Made by a program: the position numbers and the translations under genes | Source: VGEM01 sp033764265 | GTDB lineage: Bacteria > Pseudomonadota > Alphaproteobacteria > Rhodospirillales > Rhodospirillaceae | Direction: 5' to 3' | Assembly: GCA_033764265.1 (NCBI GenBank) | Contig: JANRJB010000308.1 | Span: forward strand, 1 to 16,461 | DNA length: 16,461 nt | The notes under the pieces: model-generated | Seen by the model: only the letters and a program-made list of their open reading frames with translations | Told to the model about the DNA's origin: nothing | Databases searched by the model: none | Shown: positions 6,914 to 13,803 of the stretch, one piece after another | Numbering within the stretch: position 1 is the stretch's first letter | Layout of the letters: every line of letters begins with the position of its first letter

Positions 6914-7867
6914 TCAATCGACGTCGGCAGGCATGAGCGGGCGATGCGTAACCGGATCGATCTTGAACCTCTTAACGGTGTTTCGAATGGTGTTCATCAG
7001 TCTAACCAGCGGCATTTGAGGTTTGCTCCGCGAACGCCGAAACAATTGCACCTGCCACTCACGCGACAATCCCGGGAGCTCGATAAACCTGAATCCCGTG
7101 TCGAACTTGAAGCCTTGCGGCAGTGGAACGAGCGGTGCGAACCCCACGACCTGCCCGGCTGTCAACAAGCGCAGAGCGATGGAAAGCGAGTTTGTCCGGA
7201 TGATTTTCTGCGGCGGCTCGACCCCTGCCTCGACGAAGGCCGCTTCGATGACCCGTTTCCACCAGTTACCGACTGGAGGCAAAACCCAGCGGTGTCGCGC
7301 CAATTCTTCGAAAGTGATGGCGCTATGCCGCCAAAGCGGATGACGCTCGCAAATCATCGGGATCTGCCGGATCCAGAACAACGGCTCGGCGACGATTGTC
7401 GGCGGCAAAGCCATCTGCGGCGGTGGTTGAGTAACCGCCAACTCGATCTCGCCCTGCATCACAAGATCACATAGTTCGCGCGGCCAATCTTCGACAATTG
7501 TAAGATTGATTTTCGGAAATCGCCGCGAGAACTGGTCGACCAGCGAGTATCCGAAATCCGAGGCGAGACTCTTGTTGATGCCGAGCGTCACATGACCGAT
7601 GGCTCCTCCCTTAAGCTGACTCAGTTCCAATTTCGCGAGTTCAAGTTCAGTGGTGGCGCTTTTGGCGCGGGTCAAGAGTATCTCGCCCGCTTCGGTCAAT
7701 CTCGCGCCAAACCGGCCGCGCTCGAACAGGGAATGTCCGAGTTCGGCCTCCAATTTCATGATGCTTTGGCTCAACGCTGACTCTGATATCCCCAATATCT
7801 CCGACGCCCGGAGATAGTTGCCCTGCTTGGCGAGTTCGAGGAAATATCGTGTTTGCCTGAAATCCAT
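6914..7867 (-). CDS. LysR-family transcriptional regulator
   Basis: 317 aa, the usual length for the family. The N-terminal winged helix-turn-helix covers about residues 1-60: RQTRYFLELAKQGNYLRASEILGISESALSQSIMKLE, then LFERGRFGARLTEAGE. A linker helix (about 60-88) leads to a periplasmic-binding-protein-like effector domain (about 92-300). The regulator acts in the cytoplasm as a DNA-binding tetramer that responds to a small molecule. The start is ATG 7867, giving the canonical MDFRQ-RYF opening; no strong Shine-Dalgarno is visible. The gene lies directly upstream of the TonB-dependent receptor on the same strand with a 229-nt gap, rather than divergent from its target as in the classical layout. 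Receptor control is therefore inferred from adjacency. Its base composition is less GC-rich than the flanking housekeeping genes. Confidence 0.94.
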   Translation of the reverse strand: MDFRQTRYFLELAKQGNYLRASEILGISESALSQSIMKLEAELGHSLFERGRFGARLTEAGEILLTRAKSATTELELAKLELSQLKGGAIGHVTLGINKSLASDFGYSLVDQFSRRFPKINLTIVEDWPRELCDLVMQGEIELAVTQPPPQMALPPTIVAEPLFWIRQIPMICERHPLWRHSAITFEELARHRWVLPPVGNWWKRVIEAAFVEAGVEPPQKIIRTNSLSIALRLLTAGQVVGFAPLVPLPQGFKFDTGFRFIELPGLSREWQVQLFRRSRSKPQMPLVRLMNTIRNTVKRFKIDPVTHRPLMPADVD

Positions 7868-8096
7868 GGCGACCGCTGGTCCACCAATTGCCAGAAAACC
7901 TCAATGTGACTCTAGCGTCTTGAGATGGCCGCATCTAGCGGAGTGGAATTAGCAGTTGCGATGGATGTCGCGGCGACCCCCAAGAAGCAGTTTTCATTTG
8001 GAAGCAGCACACAAATCGCTCTTGCATGAGCTTCCTCGAGTCCTGCATTCGGATTACAGATCAATAGGCGACCTTGCGCATGCCGGAATAGGACCG
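7868..8096. other. Intergenic region upstream of the LysR gene
   Basis: 229 nt between the 3' end of the transglycosylase gene and the LysR start, both on the minus strand. No gene is visible. TCTAGCG is repeated directly at 7911-7917 and 7934-7940, just upstream of the LysR start. I assign no function to it. Confidence 0.4.
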
Positions 8097-10352
8097 CTAC
8101 GACACCGGCCCGTTTTTCAACACCTGTTCCAGCTCCTGGCCGACGGCGGGCGAGTTCGCCAGCACGGCGCGGTAGACCATCATGTTTTCCAGCACGCGCT
8201 GCACGTAGTTGCGCGTTTCGTTGAACGGGATCTGCTCGATCCAGTCGACCGCGTCGACCTTGACGTCGCGCGGGTCGCCGAAGCGCTTGATCCATTGCCG
8301 GCTGCGTGCCGGACCGGCGTTGTAGCCGGCGATGGCGAGCACGTACGACCCATCGAATTCATTGACCAGCGCGTTCAGGTAAGTGCTGCCCAGGCGCATG
8401 TTGTAGGCCGGGTCATCGGTCAGCTGCTCGCGGCTGTAGCGCTGGCCGAGCGCGCCCGACACCGCGCGCGCGGTGGCCGGCATCAGCTGCATCAGGCCCA
8501 GGGCGCCGGCGCTGCTTTCGGCCGCCGGATCGAAATTGCTTTCCTGGCGGATCACCGCCAGCACCAGCGCTTTTTCGGGCGCGGTGGGGACGTTGACCGC
8601 CGGCACCGGATAGCCGTGGGTGACGACGGGAATGCGGTCGCGCGCCGCCTGGCGCGAAATCCACACGCCGATATCGGGCCGGCCCAACCGCGCCGCCAGC
8701 TCGGCGGCCATTGCCCGGTCGACGGCGAAGTCGGACGACGCCGCCAGCGCCAACAGGAATGGCCGCAGGTAGGGCGTCGACCCCAGATCGGCCAGCGCGC
8801 GTACCGCCTGGGTCAGCCGCGCGGCCTCGAACTTGGCGCGTTCTTCGGTGGATGGCGCAGGATCGACCGGCAACGTTGGCACCGGCGGCGTCTTCAGCCG
8901 CGCCGCGGCCAGCTGGCCATAGAACGAGGTGATGTGCGTGGCCGCCCGCCGGTACCATTCGTCGGCGATGTCGGGCCGGCCCAGATGTTCGGCCGCGCGT
9001 CCCACCCAGTAGGCGCTGCGCGCCAGGTTGGCGCCCAGCTGCACGGTGTCGTACACCTTTTCGAAGTGCACCAGCGCCGCTTCGCCGTCGTTCAGGAAGC
9101 GCAGCGCGATCCAGCCCGCTAGCCACTCGGCGTCGGCCAGCGACACGGCATCCAGCGCGCCGTGGTTCTTGACGATCGTGTAGGCCTCTTGCGGGCGGTT
9201 CTTCTCCATCAGGTCGCGCGCCAGGATTTCGCGCTCCTTCCACCACAGGTCGGGGCGGGGGTAACTGTCCTTGAAGGCCGGCAACAGCGCGCGCGCGTCG
9301 TCCTCGCGGTCCTTGCGCCGGCGCCATTTGATGCGGTCGTATACGATGCCGGGGTCGTCGCGCAGTTGGGTGGGCAACTGGGCGATCATGCGGTCGACGT
9401 TGCCGGCCGAACCCATCAGCGCGATGCGCACCTTGGCCACGGCGGCGGCATCCTTGTCGACCCGCGCCAGAAAGCGTTCGGCCTCGGCGCGTTTTTCGGC
9501 GTACAGCAGTTCCTCGAGCCGGGCGCGATGATCGTCGGGCGTCAGGATCGCGCCGAACGCGCGCACGAAGTCGCGTTCCTCGGTGCGGCTGAAACTGCCC
9601 TTGATCCAGGCTTCCTTGGCCACCGACACGGCGAGCGATTCGTTGCCGGTCGCGCGCGCCGCCCGGGCGAACGCCATCTTGCCCTTGGTGGTCAGGGGCG
9701 GCGTGCGGATGAACCAGTCGACCACCGCGGCATCCGCGCCAGTCTCGGCGGCGACGTCCTCGGCCTGGCGGCGAAGCTCGTTGGCTGCCGGCCAGTCGCC
9801 ATGCGTGGTCAGAAACGCCACCCGCTCGGCGAAGCCGATGCGCGCCCCCAGCGAACGCATCGACAGCCATTCCACCAGGTCGCCGGCGATGGGCTTGGAG
9901 ATGCGCCGCGCCAGGTTGCGCGCGTTCTCGCGCCGGCCGTCGGCGGCGGCCCGCAAGGCTTCGCGCAACAGATCGCGCTCAGCCGGTGTCAGGAACGGCC
10001 CCTCGGCGCGCCGCCCCAGGTCGCCGCCGCGCGGCGTGGGCGCGCCGGCCACGCGCGCCGGCACCGGCGGTTTCGGCAACGGCAGCAACACGCCATTGAT
10101 CGCGCGTGGCTCGGTGGGCACCGTCGCGGCGACTTCGGACGGAGCACTTGGCGCGACCGATGGCGCCGGCACCGCGGGCTTGATGTGCGGCAGGATAATC
10201 GGCGGCGTTTTCGCCCGGTTTTGCGCCTCGGCCGGCCCGTTCGCGCCCAGATTGACAAGGCAGGCGGCAAGGACCACAACCGCCGCCCGCGCAAGGTCGC
10301 GGCCGCGCAACCCCAACCTCTTCGACCGACCGGCTGAACCCATTCCCATCAT
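8097..10352 (-). CDS. Soluble lytic murein transglycosylase (Slt70-like, family 1A)
   Basis: 751 aa from ATG 10352. An immediately adjacent ATG at 10349 and another at 10343 are alternatives. An export signal (hydrophobic about 20-38) has possible cleavage after AEA (residue 43), and an LAAC lipobox-like sequence at 28-31 leaves a lipoprotein possible. A Pro-rich stretch and a long alpha-helical superhelix (about 90-560), as in Slt70, precede the C-terminal SLT lysozyme-like domain (about 590-725). In that domain, VIRQESNFDP carries the catalytic Glu, E604. It is followed by SAGALGLMQLMPATA, the repeated-Leu LGSTYLN and the AIAGYNAGP motif. The enzyme cleaves the MurNAc-GlcNAc bond in the periplasm, forming 1,6-anhydro-muropeptides. 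It is divergent from dapA across a 148-nt gap, which must hold both promoters. Confidence 0.94.
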   Translation of the reverse strand: MMGMGSAGRSKRLGLRGRDLARAAVVVLAACLVNLGANGPAEAQNRAKTPPIILPHIKPAVPAPSVAPSAPSEVAATVPTEPRAINGVLLPLPKPPVPARVAGAPTPRGGDLGRRAEGPFLTPAERDLLREALRAAADGRRENARNLARRISKPIAGDLVEWLSMRSLGARIGFAERVAFLTTHGDWPAANELRRQAEDVAAETGADAAVVDWFIRTPPLTTKGKMAFARAARATGNESLAVSVAKEAWIKGSFSRTEERDFVRAFGAILTPDDHRARLEELLYAEKRAEAERFLARVDKDAAAVAKVRIALMGSAGNVDRMIAQLPTQLRDDPGIVYDRIKWRRRKDREDDARALLPAFKDSYPRPDLWWKEREILARDLMEKNRPQEAYTIVKNHGALDAVSLADAEWLAGWIALRFLNDGEAALVHFEKVYDTVQLGANLARSAYWVGRAAEHLGRPDIADEWYRRAATHITSFYGQLAAARLKTPPVPTLPVDPAPSTEERAKFEAARLTQAVRALADLGSTPYLRPFLLALAASSDFAVDRAMAAELAARLGRPDIGVWISRQAARDRIPVVTHGYPVPAVNVPTAPEKALVLAVIRQESNFDPAAESSAGALGLMQLMPATARAVSGALGQRYSREQLTDDPAYNMRLGSTYLNALVNEFDGSYVLAIAGYNAGPARSRQWIKRFGDPRDVKVDAVDWIEQIPFNETRNYVQRVLENMMVYRAVLANSPAVGQELEQVLKNGPVS

Positions 10353-10423
10353 CGATTCATAAGCGGGGCCGGACCCGATCGGCAAGGCCTTGACGTTGTT
10401 CGCTGAATCGGATCGCGGTGCGG

Positions 10424-10451
10424 TTGCAGGGTGAACCTGCCATGCTAGATT
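10424..10451 (+). promoter_or_regulatory. Candidate dapA promoter with inverted repeat in the spacer
   Basis: TTGCAG at 10424-10429, a 16-nt spacer and TAGATT at 10446-10451, the latter preceded by TGC (an extended -10). The expected transcription start is about 40 nt before the dapA ATG. The spacer overlaps a perfect 5-5-5 inverted repeat, GCAGG (10426-10430) and CCTGC (10436-10440), where a repressor could block polymerase. Confidence 0.42.
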
Positions 10452-10489
10452 GCCGGGTTGAGGCCGCGCGCCCAAAGCCAATCGGCGCC

Positions 10490-10494
10490 AGGAG
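10490..10494 (+). promoter_or_regulatory. Shine-Dalgarno of dapA
   Basis: AGGAG lies 6 nt before the ATG at 10501. It supports this start over any downstream alternative. Confidence 0.75.
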
Positions 10495-10500
10495 ACCATC

Positions 10501-11379
10501 ATGTTTCGCGGATCCATCACCGCTCTGATCACGCCGTTCAAGGACGAAAGCGTCGATGCGGCGGCGTTCCAGAAGCTGGTGCAGTGGCAGATCGACCAGG
10601 GCACCCACGGCCTGGTGCCGTGCGGCACCACCGGCGAATCGCCGACGCTGTCGCATGCCGAGCACAAGCGGGTGGTGGAACTGTGCGTCGAGGTGGCCCG
10701 GGGCAAGGTGCCGGTGATCGCCGGCACCGGTTCCAACTCCACCGCCGAGGCGATCGAACTGACCCGGCACGCCAAGCAGGCCGGCGCCGACGCTGCGCTG
10801 GTGGTGGTGCCCTATTACAACAAGCCGACGCAAGAGGGCCTCAAGCTGCACTTCCGCGCCATCGCCGACGCGGTCGACATCCCGATCGTGCTCTACAACA
10901 TTCCGGGGCGCACCGGCATCGACATGAGCCTCGAGACCATGGCCGAGCTGGCGCGCCATCCCAACATCGTCGGCGTCAAGGACGCCACCGCCGACCTGGC
11001 GCGGCCCTTGCGCACGCGGCTCGAGATCGGCCCCGACTTCTGCCAGCTGTCGGGTGAGGACCCCACCGTGGTGGCGTTCCTGGCCCAGGGCGGGGCGGGC
11101 TGCATCTCGGTCACGTCCAACATCGCGCCGCGGCTGTGCGCCCAGCTGCACGATGCCTGGACGCTGGGTTCCGACGACGACGTGTTCCGCATCCGCGACA
11201 TCCTGATGCCGCTGCACGACGCCATGTTCGCCGAATCCAACCCTGGGCCGGTCAAGTACGCGGCGCACTTGCTGGGTCTGTGTCGGCCCGAGACGCGCCT
11301 GCCGCTGGCGCCGGTCGCCCTCAAGACCAAGGCGCGGATCGAAGAGGCCATGCGCAGCGCCGGCCTGCTCGACGACTGA
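10501..11379 (+). CDS. dapA: 4-hydroxy-tetrahydrodipicolinate synthase
   Basis: 292 aa, the standard length. It condenses pyruvate with L-aspartate semialdehyde in the cytoplasm, the first committed step of lysine and meso-diaminopimelate synthesis, and so feeds peptidoglycan. The TIM-barrel signatures are complete: GTTGESPTL (T43 and T44 of the catalytic triad region), YYNKP (Y106), YNIPGRTG (Y132 and R137) and VGVKDAT with the Schiff-base K160. These correspond to the E. coli residues T44, T45, Y107, Y133, R138 and K161, offset by one. AGGAG at 10490-10494 supports the ATG. smpB follows after 18 nt, a common alphaproteobacterial order, and the divergent lytic transglycosylase also acts on peptidoglycan. 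Confidence 0.97.
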   Translation: MFRGSITALITPFKDESVDAAAFQKLVQWQIDQGTHGLVPCGTTGESPTLSHAEHKRVVELCVEVARGKVPVIAGTGSNSTAEAIELTRHAKQAGADAALVVVPYYNKPTQEGLKLHFRAIADAVDIPIVLYNIPGRTGIDMSLETMAELARHPNIVGVKDATADLARPLRTRLEIGPDFCQLSGEDPTVVAFLAQGGAGCISVTSNIAPRLCAQLHDAWTLGSDDDVFRIRDILMPLHDAMFAESNPGPVKYAAHLLGLCRPETRLPLAPVALKTKARIEEAMRSAGLLDD

Positions 11380-11397
11380 TACCGGTGGCCGGTTGCG

Positions 11398-11883
11398 ATG
11401 GCCCAGACCGCACCCCGCAAATCGGCGCTGATCTCGCACGGCCGCGTCGCCGAAAATCGCCGCGCGCGCTTCGATTACTTCATCGAGGACACGGTGGAAG
11501 CCGGTCTGGCGCTGGTCGGCAGCGAGGTGAAATCCCTGCGCCTGGGCCGGGCCTCGATCGGCGAGGCCTTCGCCCAACCGGATGGGCGCGAGATGTACCT
11601 GCACAACGCCCACATCCCGAGCTATCCGGGCGCCATGTTCCCGCACGAGGAGCGGCGCAAGCGGAAACTGCTGTTGAAAAAGCGCGAGATCGACCGGCTG
11701 GCCGCGGCCGTCAGCCGCAAGGGCATGACCGTGGTGCCGCTCGCGCTGTTCTTCAACGACAAGGGCCTGGCCAAGATCCAGCTGGGACTGGCGCGGGGTA
11801 AAAAGCACGGCGACCGCCGCGACACCATCAAGAAGCGGGAGTGGGAACGCGACAAGGCCCGGCTGATGCGTGGAAAGGGTTGA
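11398..11883 (+). CDS. smpB: SsrA-binding protein SmpB
   Basis: 161 aa, the normal size. SmpB binds tmRNA and brings it to stalled ribosomes for trans-translation. Family segments are present: RRARFDYFIEDTVEAGLALVGSEVKSLR near the N-terminus (OB-fold start), SIGEAF and HIPSY (about 54-75), the basic RRKRKLLLKKREI (about 86-98), and the C-terminal basic tail KKHGDRRDTIKKREWERDKARLM, which mimics the codon-anticodon contact in the decoding centre. It lies 18 nt after dapA and 4 nt before the molybdopterin gene, so it is probably in the middle of an operon. The ATG at 11398 has only a weak upstream purine stretch, consistent with coupling to dapA. The ssrA RNA gene is not in this window. Confidence 0.97.
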   Translation: MAQTAPRKSALISHGRVAENRRARFDYFIEDTVEAGLALVGSEVKSLRLGRASIGEAFAQPDGREMYLHNAHIPSYPGAMFPHEERRKRKLLLKKREIDRLAAAVSRKGMTVVPLALFFNDKGLAKIQLGLARGKKHGDRRDTIKKREWERDKARLMRGKG

Positions 11884-11887
11884 GGCC

Positions 11888-12565
11888 ATGACCGACGATG
11901 TCGAACCGACCGGAAACGTGACCGGCAAGATCAAGGACAAGCTGATCCAGACCAAAGAGGCCTGGGCGCGCGACGGCCGCGCCTTGACCGGCCGCAGCGC
12001 GCGTCCCGAGACCGAGCGCCTGCCGCCGGGCCAGCGCCTGACCAAGGACTTTCCCGTGCTCGACCTGGGCGTGCAGCCCCACCTGACGCAGAAAGACTGG
12101 TCGTTGTCGGTGGCGGGGCAGGTGGCCCATCCGCTGAAGTGGAACTGGGCCGACCTGATGGCCCAGCCGCAGCAGGAGTTCGTCAACGACATTCACTGCG
12201 TGACGACCTGGTCGCGCTACGACAACACCTGGCGCGGCGTGCCGATGCGCGCGCTGTTGGCCGCGTGCAAGCCGTTCCCGACCGCGAAGTTCCTGATGGT
12301 GAAAAGCTTCGACGGCTATTCGACCAATGTGCCGCTGGCCGATGTCGACCGCGACGAAGTGTTCCTGGGCCACACCTGGCAGGGCGAGGCCCTTGCGCGC
12401 GAGCACGGCGGTCCGGTGCGGCTGGTGGTGCCGCACCTCTATTTCTGGAAAAGCGCCAAGTGGATCCGACACATTACCGTGATGGAGAAGGACCAGCCCG
12501 GCTACTGGGAAGCGCGCGGCTACCACATGCGCGGCGACCCGTGGGACGAAGAGAGGTACGGGTGA
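11888..12565 (+). CDS. Sulfite-oxidase-like molybdopterin-dependent oxidoreductase (cytoplasmic YedY-like)
   Basis: 225 aa. The oxidoreductase molybdopterin-binding fold covers about residues 45-215. DIHCVTTWSRYDNTWRGV (101-118) holds C104, the expected Mo-ligating cysteine of the sulfite oxidase superfamily. GGPVRLVVPHLYFWKSAKWI further on is the conserved region near the cofactor. There is no Tat or Sec signal; the N-terminus is polar and charged. Unlike periplasmic MsrP/YedY, this protein is therefore probably cytoplasmic, and its substrate is unknown. I chose ATG 11888, with AAAGGG at 11874-11879 in good position. An in-frame GTG at 11870 overlaps smpB and would add six residues. The 4-nt gap to smpB suggests co-transcription with dapA and smpB. 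Confidence 0.88.
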   Translation: MTDDVEPTGNVTGKIKDKLIQTKEAWARDGRALTGRSARPETERLPPGQRLTKDFPVLDLGVQPHLTQKDWSLSVAGQVAHPLKWNWADLMAQPQQEFVNDIHCVTTWSRYDNTWRGVPMRALLAACKPFPTAKFLMVKSFDGYSTNVPLADVDRDEVFLGHTWQGEALAREHGGPVRLVVPHLYFWKSAKWIRHITVMEKDQPGYWEARGYHMRGDPWDEERYG

Positions 12566-12584
12566 GATTTATTGTCAGCGAGAT

Positions 12585-13160
12585 TCAGCGGTTGGGACGG
12601 TGCATTCTTAACGCCACAATTTCTCGATCATCGACCACCTCATACTTCAGTAGCTTTTTTCGGAGTCGGTCAAGGTTTGGACTATCATTTCGTTTAGACT
12701 TTCCACTTTCCGCCCAGATCCAAATTAGATGAAGCTTCTTCTGCGAGCCGTCCTTTTTGGGTTTGCGGAAATCTGCATCGATTGCTTCCTGAGCCAATTT
12801 CTCCGCAAACCAGACGGGCATCATGAAACATCTATAGTTTCGGGGAGATTTAATCGCAACTAGTGCAACAAGGCTCACTTTAAAATTGTCGATCTTTGAG
12901 TTGAAAACTGGCTCCTCGCCACTGAAATTTGCCGGAGTGCAGCCACCAAATTGGAGCCACCAATTTTGCTTTGGCTTGACTTTTGCTCCTTTGACCTGGA
13001 TCGGAAACAAGCGCCCTTCGACAGAAGCAATTAGGTCTGCATTGGGAGCGAAGCCGTCCTTGTTTAGGTCAGTTACATTAATGTCACGAGAGGCAAGTTC
13101 ATTCATCACAATTCGTTCGGCAATTTTGCCCCGGCTTGTGCGCGAAGTTTTCGTTTTCAT
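12585..13160 (-). CDS. Putative PD-(D/E)XK-like nuclease, unrecognised family
   Basis: 191 aa. I do not recognise a named family. The N-terminal third has the layout of a PD-(D/E)XK nuclease core: E15 in GKIAERIVMNEL, then D42 in NADLI, a short strand, and Q55-V-K57 in FPIQVKGAK, so Q replaces the usual acidic residue. IQVK-type cores occur in several restriction and homing-type endonucleases. Trp-rich (WWLQFGG, 67-73) and aromatic strands follow (FMMPVWFAEKL, 112-122; LIWIWAES, 145-152). The C-terminus is basic. ATG 13160 is chosen because AGGA at 13170-13167 lies 6 nt upstream; the TTG at 13166 abuts that site. The gene is far more AT-rich than its neighbours and is probably acquired by transfer. 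It is divergent from a HigA-type regulator and convergent with the molybdopterin gene. Nuclease activity is inferred. Confidence 0.8.
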   Translation of the reverse strand: MKTKTSRTSRGKIAERIVMNELASRDINVTDLNKDGFAPNADLIASVEGRLFPIQVKGAKVKPKQNWWLQFGGCTPANFSGEEPVFNSKIDNFKVSLVALVAIKSPRNYRCFMMPVWFAEKLAQEAIDADFRKPKKDGSQKKLHLIWIWAESGKSKRNDSPNLDRLRKKLLKYEVVDDREIVALRMHRPNR

Positions 13161-13174
13161 GAACAATCCTGTGG

Positions 13175-13190
13175 TGCATTGGCCAATGCA
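13175..13190. promoter_or_regulatory. Perfect 16-bp palindrome upstream of the nuclease gene, candidate operator
   Basis: TGCATTGGCCAATGCA reads the same on both strands without mismatch. It ends 14 nt before the nuclease start and 4 nt upstream of its Shine-Dalgarno, so it lies in the leader or promoter-proximal region. A dimeric helix-turn-helix protein, such as the divergent Xre protein, could bind it; in RNA it would form an 8-bp self-complementary element. Confidence 0.5.
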
Positions 13191-13234
13191 AGAATCGACA
13201 ATGTATGGCTACCAAAATTTCAAGTCTTCCTGCA

Positions 13235-13263
13235 ATTATGTATGCTTGGTTTCAGCAGAGCAA
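13235..13263 (-). promoter_or_regulatory. Candidate promoter of the nuclease gene
   Basis: On the minus strand, TTGCTC (13263-13258), a 17-nt spacer and CATAAT (13240-13235; 5 of 6 match to TATAAT). Transcription would begin near 13228, placing the 16-bp palindrome about 40-50 nt into the leader. Consensus evidence only. Confidence 0.3.
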
Positions 13264-13329
13264 TGACTTTATTGTCTGCGCTCCTCGATTGCTCCATCTG
13301 CCTACACGACAATTCGATGGTATGCGAAG

Positions 13330-13647
13330 ATGGCCCGTGGCGAAATTCGAATGAAGTCTCCTGCTCACCCAGGCGCGTTCCTCAAGAGTGAAGTGATCGC
13401 TCCGTTGGGACTGTCGGTCACCGATGCCGCCCGTGTGCTCGGCGTGACTCGCCCGGCCTTGTCGGCGGTCTTGAATGGCCGCGCGGCGCTATCGACCGAG
13501 ATGGCCTTGCGCGTCGAGAAGGCTTTCGGCGTATCGATGGATACGCTGATGCGCATGCAGAACAATTTCGATATCGCGACGATGCGCCGCCGCGAACGGC
13601 AGATCAAAGTGTCGCGTTACAAGGCCCCGCGCGATCAGGCCGCCTGA
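13330..13647 (+). CDS. HigA-type Xre-family antitoxin/transcriptional regulator
   Basis: 105 aa. The typical HigA opening is present (HPGAFLKSEVIAPLGLSV, about 13-30), followed by the helix-turn-helix at about 28-53 (TDAARVLGVTRPALSAVLNGRAALS). Next come ALRVEKAFGVSMDTLMRMQNNFDI, as in HigA antitoxins, and a basic tail. In HigBA systems HigA neutralises the mRNA interferase HigB and represses the operon. Here no HigB gene lies upstream: the 169 nt before the start hold no HigB-like frame. The upstream neighbour is instead the divergent nuclease. ATG 13330 and ATG 13351 are both possible starts; neither has a clear Shine-Dalgarno. The GC-rich, strongly biased codon use matches the host genome and differs from the AT-rich nuclease gene, which suggests a different origin. 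Confidence 0.85.
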   Translation: MARGEIRMKSPAHPGAFLKSEVIAPLGLSVTDAARVLGVTRPALSAVLNGRAALSTEMALRVEKAFGVSMDTLMRMQNNFDIATMRRRERQIKVSRYKAPRDQAA

Positions 13648-13719
13648 TGCTTAATCACCGCCGGTCATGCCGGGCGTGACACCGCATCCAGCGGTTTGCC
13701 TGATTTCGAGTGTCCCGCA

Positions 13720-13778
13720 ACCCTGGACCCTGGATCGCGCCCGCCGTCGCCGGCGCTTCGGCGGGGCTTGTCCAGGGT
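13720..13778. repeat. REP-like inverted repeat upstream of the VOC gene
   Basis: ACCCTGGA at 13720-13727 (repeated at once at 13727-13734) pairs perfectly with TCCAGGGT at 13771-13778. Inside, a GC-rich stretch (GCCCGCC-like against GGCGGGGC at 13760-13767) can extend the hairpin. With the nearby TCATGCCGGGC at about 13664-13674, this resembles the intergenic palindromic repeats scattered in alphaproteobacterial genomes. Only one copy is visible in the window. Confidence 0.5.
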
Positions 13779-13803
13779 AACGGCGACAGTGGATGATCCA
13801 CCC

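Noticed and set aside
7956..10337. Two long plus-strand open frames opposite the lytic transglycosylase
   Set aside because: They are Arg/Gly/His-rich shadows without domains, while the minus strand carries a complete Slt protein with catalytic Glu.
10357..12192. 611-aa open frame on the minus strand opposite dapA, smpB and the molybdopterin gene
   Set aside because: It is antisense to three recognised genes and has no motif; it results from high GC and few stops.
13179..13391. Short plus-strand frame upstream of the Xre gene, considered as a HigB remnant
   Set aside because: The translation has none of the HigB features (no basic toxin core, no C-terminal VEIVDYH-like end) and runs on inside the Xre gene in a different frame.
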